64,000 nt of DNA from an uncultured Mediterraneibacter sp. (GCA_934309345.1 CAKRDD010000006.1:62001-126000), one strand, 5' to 3'; shown: positions 14,094 through 23,181, numbered from the stretch's first letter. Numbers and translations are program-made. Notes: generated by a model not told the origin, from the letters alone.

Positions 14094-14984
14094 ATGGCAA
14101 ATATCAGAGAGATACAGAGCAGAATCAACAGTGTCAAAGACACAATGAAGATTACCAATGCGATGTATATGATCTCTTCTTCCAAACTGACACAGGCAAG
14201 AAAGAAGCTGGCAGATACAGAGCCATATTTCTATGCGCTGCAGGGTGAGATCAGCCGTATCTTACGTCACTTACCGGAATTACATCATAGCTATTTCAAC
14301 AAGAGAGAAAACATTCCGGCAGAGGAGCGTAAGATTGGATCGATCGTTATCACTGCAGATAAGGGACTGGCAGGTGCTTACAATCACAATATCGTGAAGC
14401 TTGAGGAAGAGATCCTTTCCAAGCCGGGTCAGCACAAACTTTTTGTTGTAGGAGAGCTTGGACGTCATTATTTCGCAAAGAAGGATGTAGATATTGATAC
14501 AAACTTCCGTTATACAGTTCAGAAGCCGACCATGCATCGTGCCCGTGACATTTCAGCGGTTATTCTGGATCAGTTTAACAATCATGAACTGGATGAGGTT
14601 TATGTAGTATATACACGAATGGAAAATGCAGTTCAGTCAGAGGCAGAAGTATTAAAGCTTCTTCCACTCGAGAGAGGGGACTTCGGCGAAATGAAAATGC
14701 CTTTGAATATGTACCGTGAGGAAATTGAACTGAATCCGTCTCCTATGGATGTCATGAACAGCATCGTACCAAGTTATATCAATGGTATGATCTACGGATG
14801 TCTGGTTGAGGCTTATGCCAGTGAGCATAATGCCCGTATGATGGCAATGAAGTCAGCAACAGACAGCGCACAGGATCTGATCAAAGAATTGTCAATCCTC
14901 TACAACAGAGCGAGACAGGCTGCAATCACGCAGGAAATCACAGAGGTTTGTGCCGGTGCAAGAGCTCAGCAGAAGAAGAGTTAA
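14094..14984 (+). CDS. atpG: F-type ATP synthase subunit gamma
   Basis: 296 residues, the central rotor shaft. The N-terminal coil MANIREIQSRINSVKDTMKITNAMYMIS and the C-terminal coil with SAQDLIKELSILYNRARQAAITQEITE are diagnostic, and the GLAGAYNHN block is present. Slightly longer than many gamma subunits. It is placed between alpha and beta as usual. Confidence 0.95.
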   Translation: MANIREIQSRINSVKDTMKITNAMYMISSSKLTQARKKLADTEPYFYALQGEISRILRHLPELHHSYFNKRENIPAEERKIGSIVITADKGLAGAYNHNIVKLEEEILSKPGQHKLFVVGELGRHYFAKKDVDIDTNFRYTVQKPTMHRARDISAVILDQFNNHELDEVYVVYTRMENAVQSEAEVLKLLPLERGDFGEMKMPLNMYREEIELNPSPMDVMNSIVPSYINGMIYGCLVEAYASEHNARMMAMKSATDSAQDLIKELSILYNRARQAAITQEITEVCAGARAQQKKS

Positions 14985-15057
14985 AATGTCGAGATGCGTT
15001 ACAGACAGCAGATTGCTGCAGTCTGTAATGACTGAAATATAGAAAGAGAGAGAGAAC

Positions 15058-16452
15058 ATGAATAAAGGACGAATTGTACAGGTTATGGGACCTGTCGTTG
15101 ACGTAGTGTTTGAAAACGGTGATCTTCCTTTTATCAAAGATGCTCTTGAAGTTGATAATAATGGAAAGAAATGCATCATGGAGGTTGCACAGCACCTTGG
15201 AAATAATGAGGTGCGCTGCCTGATGCTTGCTGCAAGTGAAGGACTTTGCAAAGATATGGAAGTTACTGCAACAGGAGCCGGTATTCAGGTTCCTGTCGGC
15301 GAGCAGACACTTGGAAGATTATTTAATGTACTCGGTGAGACGATCGATAACGGAGAGCCGATTACAGATTCTAAAAAATGGGTCATCCACAGACAGCCGC
15401 CTACATTCGAGGATCAGAGCCCGGTAGTTGAGATCCTTGAGACAGGTATCAAAGTTATCGACCTTCTTGCTCCTTATGCAAAAGGTGGTAAGATCGGTCT
15501 GTTCGGTGGTGCCGGTGTAGGTAAGACCGTACTGATTCAGGAACTGATCCGTAACATCGCAACAGAGCATGGCGGATATTCTATTTTCACAGGAGTTGGA
15601 GAGCGTTCCCGTGAGGGTAACGACCTCTGGACAGAGATGAAAGAATCCGGAGTACTGGAGAAAACAGCTCTGGTATTCGGACAGATGAACGAGCCACCTG
15701 GAGCTCGTATGCGTGTCGCTGAGACAGGACTTACAATGGCAGAGTATTTCCGTGATGAGCAGCATCAGAATGTGCTTCTCTTCATCGATAATATTTTCCG
15801 TTTTACACAGGCTGGATCTGAGGTGTCTGCCCTTCTTGGACGTATGCCTTCAGCCGTAGGTTATCAGCCGACACTGGCAACAGAGATGGGTGAACTTCAG
15901 GAGCGTATCGCTTCTACAAAGAACGGTTCTGTAACATCAGTCCAGGCAGTATATGTGCCGGCCGATGACCTGACAGACCCGGCTCCGGCAACAACATTTG
16001 CCCACCTTGATGCAACAACAGTACTTTCCAGAAAGATCGTTGAGCAGGGTATTTATCCGGCCGTAGATCCGCTGGAGTCAAGCTCCCGTATCCTGGAAGC
16101 AGACGTTGTAGGAGAAGAACATTACGAAGTAGCCAACAAGGTAATCGCAATCCTTCAGAAATATAAAGAACTGCAGGATATCATTGCGATCCTTGGTATG
16201 GAAGAACTTTCTGATGAGGATAAGGCAACCGTTATGCGTGCAAGAAAGATTCAGAAATTCCTGTCTCAGCCGTTTTTCGTAGCAGAGACATTTACAGGAA
16301 TCCCTGGAAAATATGTGCCGCTGAAAGAGACAATCCGTGGATTCAAGATGATCATCGACGGAGAGATGGATGCATATCCGGAGAACGCTTTCTTCAATGT
16401 CGGAACAATTGATGATGTAATTGCCAAGGCAAAAGAGATGGAAGAAGAGTAA
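15058..16452 (+). CDS. atpD: F-type ATP synthase subunit beta (catalytic)
   Basis: 464 residues. The P-loop GGAGVGKTVLIQE lies near residues 155-167, the catalytic Glu in GVGERSREGNDLW near 182-194, the DELSEED-like regulatory turn as MEELSDEDK near 380, and the ALLGRMPSAVGYQPTLA block near 265. GAAAGAGAGAGA precedes the ATG. Fully conserved. Confidence 0.97.
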   Translation: MNKGRIVQVMGPVVDVVFENGDLPFIKDALEVDNNGKKCIMEVAQHLGNNEVRCLMLAASEGLCKDMEVTATGAGIQVPVGEQTLGRLFNVLGETIDNGEPITDSKKWVIHRQPPTFEDQSPVVEILETGIKVIDLLAPYAKGGKIGLFGGAGVGKTVLIQELIRNIATEHGGYSIFTGVGERSREGNDLWTEMKESGVLEKTALVFGQMNEPPGARMRVAETGLTMAEYFRDEQHQNVLLFIDNIFRFTQAGSEVSALLGRMPSAVGYQPTLATEMGELQERIASTKNGSVTSVQAVYVPADDLTDPAPATTFAHLDATTVLSRKIVEQGIYPAVDPLESSSRILEADVVGEEHYEVANKVIAILQKYKELQDIIAILGMEELSDEDKATVMRARKIQKFLSQPFFVAETFTGIPGKYVPLKETIRGFKMIIDGEMDAYPENAFFNVGTIDDVIAKAKEMEEE

Positions 16453-16476
16453 TTGTTGAAATAGGAGAATGTGCAT

Positions 16477-16893
16477 ATGGATACATTTGGTCTGAAAATC
16501 ATAGCAAGTGATGGTGTATTCTACGAAGGTCGTTGTAAGAAGCTGATCATCCCGGCTCCGGATGGAGAAAAGGGAATTCTTGCAAATCATGAGAATATGG
16601 TGATCGCTGTTAATGTCGGAGTTGCACATATGAGTCTGGACGGAGAAGAATGGAAGGACATTGCAGTTGGTGTAGGATTTATTGAAATCGTAAACAATCG
16701 TGTTACACTGATTGTTGATACAGCCGAGAAACCGGAAGACATCGATGTGCGTCATGCACGGGAACAGAAAGAACGTGCAGAAGAACAGTTGCGTCAGCAG
16801 CAGAGTATCCAGCAGTATTATCATACGCAGGCATCTCTGGCAAGGGCGATGAACCGACTTCGTGTTTCACAGAATAAGAAGTGGAATCTATAG
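16477..16893 (+). CDS. atpC: F-type ATP synthase subunit epsilon
   Basis: 138 residues: an N-terminal ten-strand beta-barrel (FYEGRCKKLIIPAPDGEKGILANHENM) followed by two C-terminal helices rich in Glu, Gln and Arg that can inhibit hydrolysis. AGGAGA at 16463 is eight bases before ATG 16477; a GTG at 16471 is in frame but too close. Last gene of the operon. Confidence 0.94.
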   Translation: MDTFGLKIIASDGVFYEGRCKKLIIPAPDGEKGILANHENMVIAVNVGVAHMSLDGEEWKDIAVGVGFIEIVNNRVTLIVDTAEKPEDIDVRHAREQKERAEEQLRQQQSIQQYYHTQASLARAMNRLRVSQNKKWNL

Positions 16894-16954
16894 ATTCCGA
16901 AGGCAGGTGTGCAGAAATCAGAAGTACCTGCAGGATATATCATTTAATTATAGA

Positions 16955-16998
16955 AAGAGGGATAGATTTTCCAGAACGGGGAATCTCCCCTCTTTTTT
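16955..16998 (+). terminator. Terminator of the F-type ATP synthase operon
   Basis: AGAGGGATAGATTTTCC pairs imperfectly with GGAATCTCCCCTCT, followed by a T-run. Confidence 0.75.
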
Positions 16999-17026
16999 AC
17001 ATTTAAAAGTGAACTGCGAAACTTTT

Positions 17027-17055
17027 TTGTATTGCATTTTAATTCGTGGTATAAT
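17027..17055 (+). promoter_or_regulatory. Promoter of the GGDEF-EAL gene
   Basis: TTGTAT, 17-base spacer and TATAAT at 17050-17055, with an extended -10 TG at 17047. Confidence 0.75.
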
Positions 17056-17108
17056 ACAATAAACTTATCTGAGTGTCTAAAATTATAGAAAGACAGAGGA
17101 AAAATAAT

Positions 17109-18728
17109 ATGGGTGATAGAAAAAAGCCACGTTCTCTTTCAGAAATCGTAAATGATGTACTTAGTGCGGTACGTGATTATTATGATTCAGAATACGTGTA
17201 CTATATTGAGAAAGAGTATGGGGATATTGAGACCATCTTTGAGTGGTGTGCAGAGAATGTTCCATGGCAGAGAGATAAGATAAAGATGCTTCCGGAAGAA
17301 CATCAGCCAAAGTGGATGAAGCAGGAGATTACAAATTCAACAGAGGCCGATTACAGTGTGAGCTTACAACTGGATGAGAATACAGTAGCAATTCTTGCAG
17401 CAGTTGGAGTTCACCGGGGCGGGTGCGATGTTGGATTGCTTCGTACAGTGATTCCGTATATACCGCAGGCAATCACTCTTCACAAGCTTCAGAAACAGCA
17501 GGAGTATCTCAGTTATCATGATAATCTGACAGGAGTACTTAACAGAAATAGTTTTGTTGCATATCTGGATCAGGTGGAACCGGAAGATTTGAAGACACTG
17601 GGAGCTCTTTCTGTAGACATTAATGGACTGAAGAATTTTAATAAAGAATTTGGCAGAGATTATGGAGATGAAGTTGTAACCAGAGTTGGTGAAGTGCTTT
17701 CAGAGTATTTCCATAATGGTGATGTATACAGAATGACAGGAGACGAGTATCTGGTTCTTGTTGAAGATGCTTCGTATGAAGATTTTACACAACAGGTACA
17801 TGGTGCATATACAAAGCTTGAGAACATAAGTCTGGGACTTGTTTCGGTAGGGTATGCATGGGGGAAAGTAGACATAGATGTAAATGGTCTTGTGATCAGT
17901 GCAGAGAATATGATGCGGGAAGAGAAAAAAAAGTATTATAAGAATCTGCGAAAAGGTCATCATGAGCCAATCATCAAACAGGATCTTCTGGATGATATTG
18001 AACAGAAGAATTTTATTGTATGTCTGGTACCGAAGATTGATGTGCAGACCGGAGAAATTGCAGGTGCGGAGGCGATTGTAAGATATCATCATAAGGATCT
18101 TGGAATTATGGATCCGGGAAGATATATTAATCTTCTGGAAGAAACAAGATTGTCACATTATCTTGATCTTTATATATTTGAACAGGTATGTCAGATCCTT
18201 CATAAGTGGGAGACAGAAGGAATTCAGATGGTGCCGGTTTCAGTAAACTTCGCAGGTGAAACATTGCGGCAGGAAAATATTGCGGATCAGATGAGTGCTC
18301 TGATCGAGAAGTATCAGGTGTTATGTGAATATCTGGAAGTAGAAGTGTCAGAGTCTTATACAGATACGAACCAGGAGATGCTGGCGGCATCATGCAGTAA
18401 GATCAGAAAAGCGAATGTCCGTGTAGTATTGGATCATTTCGGAGCTAAGAACTCCAGCTTTTCGATTCTGTCAATTATGGATTTTGATGGATTGAAGCTG
18501 GATGAGAGCCTGATCACAAATCTGGTTGGAAACAGAAGAAGCAGAGTGGTAGCAAAGGCCGTAATTGATATTTGTCATCAATTGGGATGTTCTGTTCTTG
18601 CGGAGAGTGTTGAGACACAGGATCAGCTGAATGTTCTTCAGGAATTAGGCTGTGATTATGCTCAGGGAACATTATTTAACAAACCAATTAAAGTGGAGTC
18701 ATTTGAAGTGCGGTATCTGAAGGAATAG
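17109..18728 (+). CDS. GGDEF-EAL domain protein with altered motifs
   Basis: About 539 residues. An N-terminal sensory region of about 130 residues (possibly GAF-like) is followed by a GGDEF domain (LSYHDNLTGVLNRNSF near 135-150, metal-binding VDINGLKNFN, signature TGDEY) and an EAL domain (AEAIVRY near 325). TGDEY replaces GGDEF and may still be active. In the EAL part the usual DDFGxG becomes LDHFGAK, losing a metal-binding Asp, while the other catalytic Glu, Asn, Lys and Gln positions are kept, so phosphodiesterase activity is doubtful. It would make, bind or degrade cyclic di-GMP in the cytosol; there is no membrane segment. AGAGGA before ATG 17109 fixes the start; an in-frame GTG at 17073 lacks a ribosome site. 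Confidence 0.88.
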   Translation: MGDRKKPRSLSEIVNDVLSAVRDYYDSEYVYYIEKEYGDIETIFEWCAENVPWQRDKIKMLPEEHQPKWMKQEITNSTEADYSVSLQLDENTVAILAAVGVHRGGCDVGLLRTVIPYIPQAITLHKLQKQQEYLSYHDNLTGVLNRNSFVAYLDQVEPEDLKTLGALSVDINGLKNFNKEFGRDYGDEVVTRVGEVLSEYFHNGDVYRMTGDEYLVLVEDASYEDFTQQVHGAYTKLENISLGLVSVGYAWGKVDIDVNGLVISAENMMREEKKKYYKNLRKGHHEPIIKQDLLDDIEQKNFIVCLVPKIDVQTGEIAGAEAIVRYHHKDLGIMDPGRYINLLEETRLSHYLDLYIFEQVCQILHKWETEGIQMVPVSVNFAGETLRQENIADQMSALIEKYQVLCEYLEVEVSESYTDTNQEMLAASCSKIRKANVRVVLDHFGAKNSSFSILSIMDFDGLKLDESLITNLVGNRRSRVVAKAVIDICHQLGCSVLAESVETQDQLNVLQELGCDYAQGTLFNKPIKVESFEVRYLKE

Positions 18729-18797
18729 GATGATCTGCCGGGGGGATGAAACGGAAAAGATTCTAAATATTACAGAGGATAAGATAAAAAAATACAG

Positions 18798-19628
18798 ATG
18801 GAGTTGAAATTAAATAAGATGAATAAAGCATTGTTTAGAGACAAAGCAAAGAAACTAATGCTTACGGGTGCTTTGGCAGGAGTAATTGCAGGAGTGGTAA
18901 TTACTTCAGGAATCTCCTCAATTACACTGAAAAAGGTTGAAAAGAAACTGGAAATCAGCAATGCAAAATTACAGGAGCAGACAAAGAAGAACGAAGAACA
19001 GCAGGCAGAGTTAGACAGAGAAGAAGTAACAGAAAATACTGCAGAGTTGCTGGCAAGTGAGGATGACCGCTGGTGTCTTGCACTTGTGAATGAGAAGCAT
19101 CCATTGGATACTTCTTATGTGCCGGCGAAGCTGACAGAGATAAGTGGTGGAAAACAGGTAGATTCCAGGATAGCAGACAGTCTGAATAAGATGCTGGATG
19201 ATGCGAAGAGTGCAGGACTCAGCATGTATGTGACATCAGGATATCGTTCTTATGAGAAACAGAGAGAGGTCTTTAATACGACGATGCAGGATTGGATCAA
19301 TCAGGGATACACACCGTTAAATGCGTATGATGAGACAAAGAAATCAGTTGCAATTCCTGGAACAAGCGAGCATGCAACCGGTCTTGCTGTTGACATTATG
19401 TCGACAAAATACGGGGAGCTTGACGAGAAACAGGGAGATACAGAAGAACAAAAGTGGTTGATGGAACATTGTTCAGAGTATGGTTTTGTCCTTCGGTTCC
19501 CGCAGGATAAGTCTGATATCACAGGAATTATATATGAGCCGTGGCATTATCGTTATGTGGGAGTAGATGCTGCAAAAGAGATGACAGAGAATGGACTTAC
19601 GTTGGAAGAATATGTTTCTGCAAATTAA
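18798..19628 (+). CDS. D-alanyl-D-alanine carboxypeptidase, VanY family
   Basis: 276 residues with an N-terminal membrane anchor (about residues 14-36, LMLTGALAGVIAGVVITSGI) and then a Lys/Glu-rich coil. The M15B catalytic domain covers roughly 95-270: SAGLSMYVTSGYRSYEKQ, the zinc ligands H192 and D199 in SEHATGLAVD, and the catalytic E247 and ligand H250 in EPWHYRYVG. It trims the terminal D-Ala of peptidoglycan stem peptides on the outer membrane face. Without vanA/vanH-type neighbours it is a housekeeping wall enzyme rather than a resistance determinant. Confidence 0.9.
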   Translation: MELKLNKMNKALFRDKAKKLMLTGALAGVIAGVVITSGISSITLKKVEKKLEISNAKLQEQTKKNEEQQAELDREEVTENTAELLASEDDRWCLALVNEKHPLDTSYVPAKLTEISGGKQVDSRIADSLNKMLDDAKSAGLSMYVTSGYRSYEKQREVFNTTMQDWINQGYTPLNAYDETKKSVAIPGTSEHATGLAVDIMSTKYGELDEKQGDTEEQKWLMEHCSEYGFVLRFPQDKSDITGIIYEPWHYRYVGVDAAKEMTENGLTLEEYVSAN

Positions 19629-19693
19629 GTGAAAAACCGTTCTGATCGACAGATAAGAGAGAAGTATAAATAATACATAAGGAGGAGAAGCAA

Positions 19694-20599
19694 ATGGAAG
19701 ATTTAACATTTGGAGAACAGGTGAAAATCGTCCTGGGAAGAAAAGGAATGACGATCAAAGAACTGGCGGAGACGATCGAGAAAGAGACAGGAAAGAAGAT
19801 GTCACGTCAGAATTTAACACAGCGCCTTGGAAGGGATAATTTTCAGGAACAGGATATGAGACTGATCGCATCTATTCTCGGCTGTCCGTTTCAGCTGAGT
19901 ATCATGTCAGGAGAGATTACAGAAGGCGCAGCCGGACGTGTCAGAAAACAGGAAGTAAAATGGAATGAACAGGAACAGCCGGAAGAGAGCTTTTCAGAGG
20001 AAACGGTGGAGACAGAGAAGGAAGAACAGCAGCTTACAGGTGAAGAACGTGACATGACGATCGGTGAGATTTATGATATGCATGAAGAACTTGCTGAACT
20101 TGAAAAGAATGCAGTAGAAGCAGAGCCAACAGAAGATGTCAGAGAAGAACTTCAGGCAGAAGAAGCGGAATATAAGGAAGAGCTTCAAGAAGAGCCGGAA
20201 TCAGATCAGGAAGAAGAAAACTCTGCGGAATCAGAAGTTTCCTATACGGAAGATTATGCTCAGCCTGTAGAGGAAGAAGCAGAACCATATGAAGAATCAG
20301 AAGTTTCATCCTATGAGACACAGCCAGTGCAGGAAGAGGTTACATACGAAGAGCCTGTACAGGAAGAAATAGCACAGGAAGAACCGGAGGAGGAAGTTGG
20401 AGACATTAATCCATACACAGGAAAAGAATATGAATCCAACAGCGTACGTATGCATCCGAAGAGAATTGGATATGTGCAGGTTTATGACCGTACAAGCCAT
20501 AAATGGACAGATATGACAGAATGGGCATTCCTTGGATATCAGGAACGTAAGAAAGTGCTTCTTGGAGAGGATTACGAACCGCCGATTTATCTGGATTAG
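19694..20599 (+). CDS. HTH-domain protein with long acidic linker, unknown function
   Basis: 301 residues in three parts. Residues 1-70 are an XRE-like helix-turn-helix (MTIKELAETIEKETGKKMSRQNLTQRLGR). Residues 75-235 are a low-complexity Glu-rich tract with repeated 'EEPVQEE'-type units and almost no hydrophobic residues. Residues 235-301 form a compact C-terminal domain beginning NPYTGKEYESNS with conserved Trp and Tyr residues (HKWTDMTEWAFLGYQERK). The outer parts look folded and the middle disordered. AAGGAGGAG precedes the ATG. A DNA-binding or nucleoid-associated role is possible; I do not know a characterised member. Confidence 0.8.
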   Translation: MEDLTFGEQVKIVLGRKGMTIKELAETIEKETGKKMSRQNLTQRLGRDNFQEQDMRLIASILGCPFQLSIMSGEITEGAAGRVRKQEVKWNEQEQPEESFSEETVETEKEEQQLTGEERDMTIGEIYDMHEELAELEKNAVEAEPTEDVREELQAEEAEYKEELQEEPESDQEEENSAESEVSYTEDYAQPVEEEAEPYEESEVSSYETQPVQEEVTYEEPVQEEIAQEEPEEEVGDINPYTGKEYESNSVRMHPKRIGYVQVYDRTSHKWTDMTEWAFLGYQERKKVLLGEDYEPPIYLD

Positions 20600-20609
20600 A
20601 ATTAAAATG

Positions 20610-20662
20610 GATAGAGAAAAGAAGTGCTTCTGTTGCCGGACACCTCCTTTCTCTATCTTTTT
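20610..20662 (+). terminator. Rho-independent terminator
   Basis: GATAGAGAAA pairs with TTTCTCTATC across a 28-base loop, followed by TTTTT. It lies between convergent genes. Confidence 0.8.
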
Positions 20663-20678
20663 CCTTTCTTTTTGAGAA

Positions 20679-21575
20679 TTACATTAAATATCGACACCAG
20701 TGACCAAAAGATTCAGAGTTTTCACATTCATCTTCGGTAAGCTCCAGAATAGAGATGTAAGAACTGGTAAATTGAGGAAAGCCGAACAAGTTAGCCATAT
20801 GTGCTTCTCTGGGATCGTAAAGGCCGGGAACGCCAAGCCAAAGATGATCCTCTTCTTTGATCAGGAGAAGGTGATGATAATTATGACAACCATGCAGAAG
20901 AAAACTGTTGTTGGCAAGTGGCCAGAATCTGCGCGGAAGTGTGGAAATCTCTGCGTGTGTAATTTTTCTGGCTTGAATCGAAGCGTCCTGAATTGCAGTC
21001 TCCTCAGTTGGTGCTTCCTCAGTTGGTGCCTCCTCAGTTGAAGCAGCATCAATAGAAGTGTCATCAATAGAAGCGTCAGATAATGCTGCTTCGGATACAG
21101 TCTCAGATGCAATTTCTTCTGTTATGACGGCTGCTTCCGAAAGGGATGAATCCTCAGGTTCAGAGGATAAAGCTTCTTCTGTCGATAAAGAACAATCAGA
21201 AAAAGAATAAAAATCCGGCAGAGGTACAGCGGAGGCGATCCAATGCTGTGGTCGATTCTGGGTGATGGAGAAAATAATGAACCCATCAATGTGTTTAAGA
21301 GTTCTTTTATGTGGAAAACGTTCCCCGGAAATGACCAGTTGTGTGGATAAGTTCTGACCAGAGCACTGAAGAAGTGCAACCGGAGAACCTGTAAGCGTCT
21401 GATTTTCTAGAATAAATGCATGGACTTCCAACTGTTCGCCAGGGATGATTGGAAGGTTTTTAACATGAAGTGTTAAGAGATAAGAATAACCATGTGGTGA
21501 GATTTGCAGAAAACCAAGATTTCTGCGGCGGCAGCAGGATTCGTATTCATACAAATAATAACTTCCCGGATTCAT
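20679..21575 (-). CDS. DUF6128-like protein with acidic repeat linker
   Basis: 298 residues. The N-terminal 120 residues (YYLYEYESCCRRRNLGFLQI) look like a beta-rich domain. Residues 130-200 are an Asp/Ser/Thr/Glu repeat tract built from units such as EEAPTEEAPTEE. The C-terminal part (RRFWPLANNSFLLHGCHNYHHLLL ... LGVPGLYDPREAHMANLFGFPQF) matches what I remember as DUF6128 of Lachnospiraceae. Function unknown; no signal peptide. It is convergent with the HTH protein, which has a similar folded-acidic-folded plan. Confidence 0.72.
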   Translation of the reverse strand: MNPGSYYLYEYESCCRRRNLGFLQISPHGYSYLLTLHVKNLPIIPGEQLEVHAFILENQTLTGSPVALLQCSGQNLSTQLVISGERFPHKRTLKHIDGFIIFSITQNRPQHWIASAVPLPDFYSFSDCSLSTEEALSSEPEDSSLSEAAVITEEIASETVSEAALSDASIDDTSIDAASTEEAPTEEAPTEETAIQDASIQARKITHAEISTLPRRFWPLANNSFLLHGCHNYHHLLLIKEEDHLWLGVPGLYDPREAHMANLFGFPQFTSSYISILELTEDECENSESFGHWCRYLM

Positions 21576-21668
21576 AATAAGCCCCCGAAAAGAATTTTTC
21601 TATATAGTTTATTCAGAATGGAAAGGAATATTAATGGTATTTTTATACAATAACCGAAAGGAAACAAA

Positions 21669-22166
21669 ATGAGGATGACAACAGATGAAAAATATATGCG
21701 TGCGGCTTTAAAACAGGCAGAGAAAGCGTATAATCTGGGAGAAACCCCGATTGGCTGCGTGATCGTTCATGAGGATAAGATTATTGCACGCGGGTATAAC
21801 AGACGGAATACAGATAAGAATCCGCTTGCACATGCTGAGGTTGCAGCAATCAGGAAAGCAAGCAAAAAGCTTGGCGACTGGCGTCTGGAAGAATGTACAT
21901 TGTATGTGACATTAGAGCCATGTCAGATGTGTGCAGGTGCAATTGTCCAGGCCCGTATACCAAGAGTGGTTGTCGGGTGTATGAATCCGAAAGCAGGATG
22001 TACAGGTTCCATTCTGAATCTGCTGGATATCCAGGCATTTAATCATCAGGCAGATCTTACAATAGGTGTATTGGAAGAAGAATGCAGCCAGTTGATGAAG
22101 CAGTTTTTCAGAGAACTCAGGGAAGCAAGGAAGATGAAGAAAAAAGCAGAAGCACAGAGTCTGTAA
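21669..22166 (+). CDS. tadA: tRNA-specific adenosine-34 deaminase
   Basis: 165 residues of the cytidine/deoxycytidylate deaminase fold. The zinc site is HAEVAAI (His and catalytic Glu) near residue 56 and PCQMC near residue 86; the YVTLEPCQMCAGAIVQARI block is diagnostic of TadA. It converts A34 to inosine in tRNA-Arg(ACG), an essential step in decoding CGN codons. GAAAGGAAAC precedes the ATG. It sits just before the SRP RNA, as in other Firmicutes; dnaX, often next in that cluster, is absent here. Confidence 0.95.
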   Translation: MRMTTDEKYMRAALKQAEKAYNLGETPIGCVIVHEDKIIARGYNRRNTDKNPLAHAEVAAIRKASKKLGDWRLEECTLYVTLEPCQMCAGAIVQARIPRVVVGCMNPKAGCTGSILNLLDIQAFNHQADLTIGVLEEECSQLMKQFFRELREARKMKKKAEAQSL

Positions 22167-22208
22167 CATAGAAGAATAAAATCTTGTGTAAAAGGAAGAG
22201 CAGCCTAC

Positions 22209-22237
22209 TTGACAAGTATTCATTTATCATGTAAAAT
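22209..22237 (+). promoter_or_regulatory. Promoter of the SRP RNA gene
   Basis: TTGACA at 22209-22214, a 17-base spacer and TAAAAT at 22232-22237; the RNA would begin near 22244. Confidence 0.85.
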
Positions 22238-22243
22238 AATAAT

Positions 22244-22506
22244 CCGTGCAGCTGGGGTGGTAGCGGTACCTTGGAACCTGCAATCCGCTATAGCAGGGGT
22301 GATATTGCGCAGAGGGCGACAGTCTGCAGGGCTGCCCCCGGAAAGTGACGTTGACGTCTGGGTCTCACGCGACGGGACTCTGTGAACCGTGTCAGGTCGG
22401 GAACGGAGCAGCACTAAGCAGAACCTCTCGGGTGCCGTGAGGGTGCCTGGGCTGAGTTAACTACCGGGGTAACGCTTGTGGGCCAAGTTCGAAGCGCAAT
22501 GCACGT
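22244..22506 (+). ncRNA. ffs: Signal recognition particle RNA, large (Bacillus) type
   Basis: About 263 nt. The S domain is recognisable in GTCAGGTCGGGAACGGAGCAGCACTAAGC split around 22390-22420, with the GGTGCCGTGAGGGTGCC apical region after it. The length indicates the large Gram-positive form with an Alu domain. The ends pair: CGTGCA at 22245-22250 with TGCACG at 22500-22505. The RNA joins Ffh to target signal-peptide-bearing ribosomes to the membrane. It has its own promoter and lies after tadA. A weak open frame on the opposite strand is spurious. Confidence 0.93.
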
Positions 22507-22614
22507 AAAGAAAAATGAATAGAATGGTATTTATATTGGAAACGATACATTCCCTCCGGAATGATGAACGAACAACACAATCTGTTACGCTTATCATGAT
22601 AGGAGGATTTTTTT

Positions 22615-23100
22615 ATGCCAAAAAATAAGTTTCAAGATGTGATTTTTACAATTATGATGGTTTTCGTCATGGTTTATGCAATGATCTGCTACAACATCTC
22701 CCTGAATATGGGAGGAATGAGTAATGAGGTCTTTCTGGCAGCATTCCATGAACTTATCATCATGGGACCGATTGCTTTCATTCTGGATTTCTTTCTCGTA
22801 GGACCAATTGCAAAGAAGAAAGCATTTACGATCGTGAATCCACAGAAAGATAATCCGTTTATGATCGTGCTGGCGATTTCCGTTTTATCCATCATTGGAA
22901 TGTGCCCGTTGATGAGCCTTGCAGCAACACTGCTTTTTAAAGATGCAGGAAATCAGATGATTGCTGTCTGGTTCCAGACAACCGTATTCAACTTCCCAAT
23001 GGCATTCTTCTGGCAGTTATGCTTCGCAGGTCCGATTGTCAGAAAAGTATTTAGATTGATTTTCCGTGGGGAGCAGAAAGAAGAGGTGGCTTTTGATTAA
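22615..23100 (+). CDS. DUF2798 membrane protein
   Basis: 161 residues with four membrane segments arranged as two similar halves: MVFVMVYAMICYN ... AFILDFFLVGPIAKK and LSIIGMCPLMSLAAT ... FWQLCFAGPIVRKVF. The GP-I-A/V-[KR]K end of each half is the mark of DUF2798. TAGGAGG lies before the ATG. Function unknown. It is transcribed alone, ending at the terminator at 23114. Confidence 0.85.
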   Translation: MPKNKFQDVIFTIMMVFVMVYAMICYNISLNMGGMSNEVFLAAFHELIIMGPIAFILDFFLVGPIAKKKAFTIVNPQKDNPFMIVLAISVLSIIGMCPLMSLAATLLFKDAGNQMIAVWFQTTVFNFPMAFFWQLCFAGPIVRKVFRLIFRGEQKEEVAFD

Positions 23101-23113
23101 AGCTGCAAAATAA

Positions 23114-23181
23114 GGGAAAGCTATCATACGATAATCCAACACAAGAAGTGTTGTTGTCGTAGTCGATAGCTTTCCTTTTTT
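23114..23181 (+). terminator. Rho-independent terminator
   Basis: GGAAAGCTATC and GATAGCTTTCC arms with an inner stem-loop between them, then TTTTTT. Confidence 0.85.

Noticed and set aside
16078..16824. A 248-codon minus-strand open frame opposite atpD/atpC
   Set aside because: It is antisense to two fully conserved ATP synthase genes, has Cys/Phe/His-rich composition typical of a reverse-frame artefact and no ribosome site.
20979..21180. CRISPR-like short repeats
   Set aside because: The repeats (around GTTGGTGC/TCCTCA) are in frame within the DUF6128 gene and encode its EEAPTEEAP tract.
22220..22414. A 64-codon open frame on the minus strand
   Set aside because: It lies across the SRP RNA gene; structure and promoter show an RNA gene on the plus strand.
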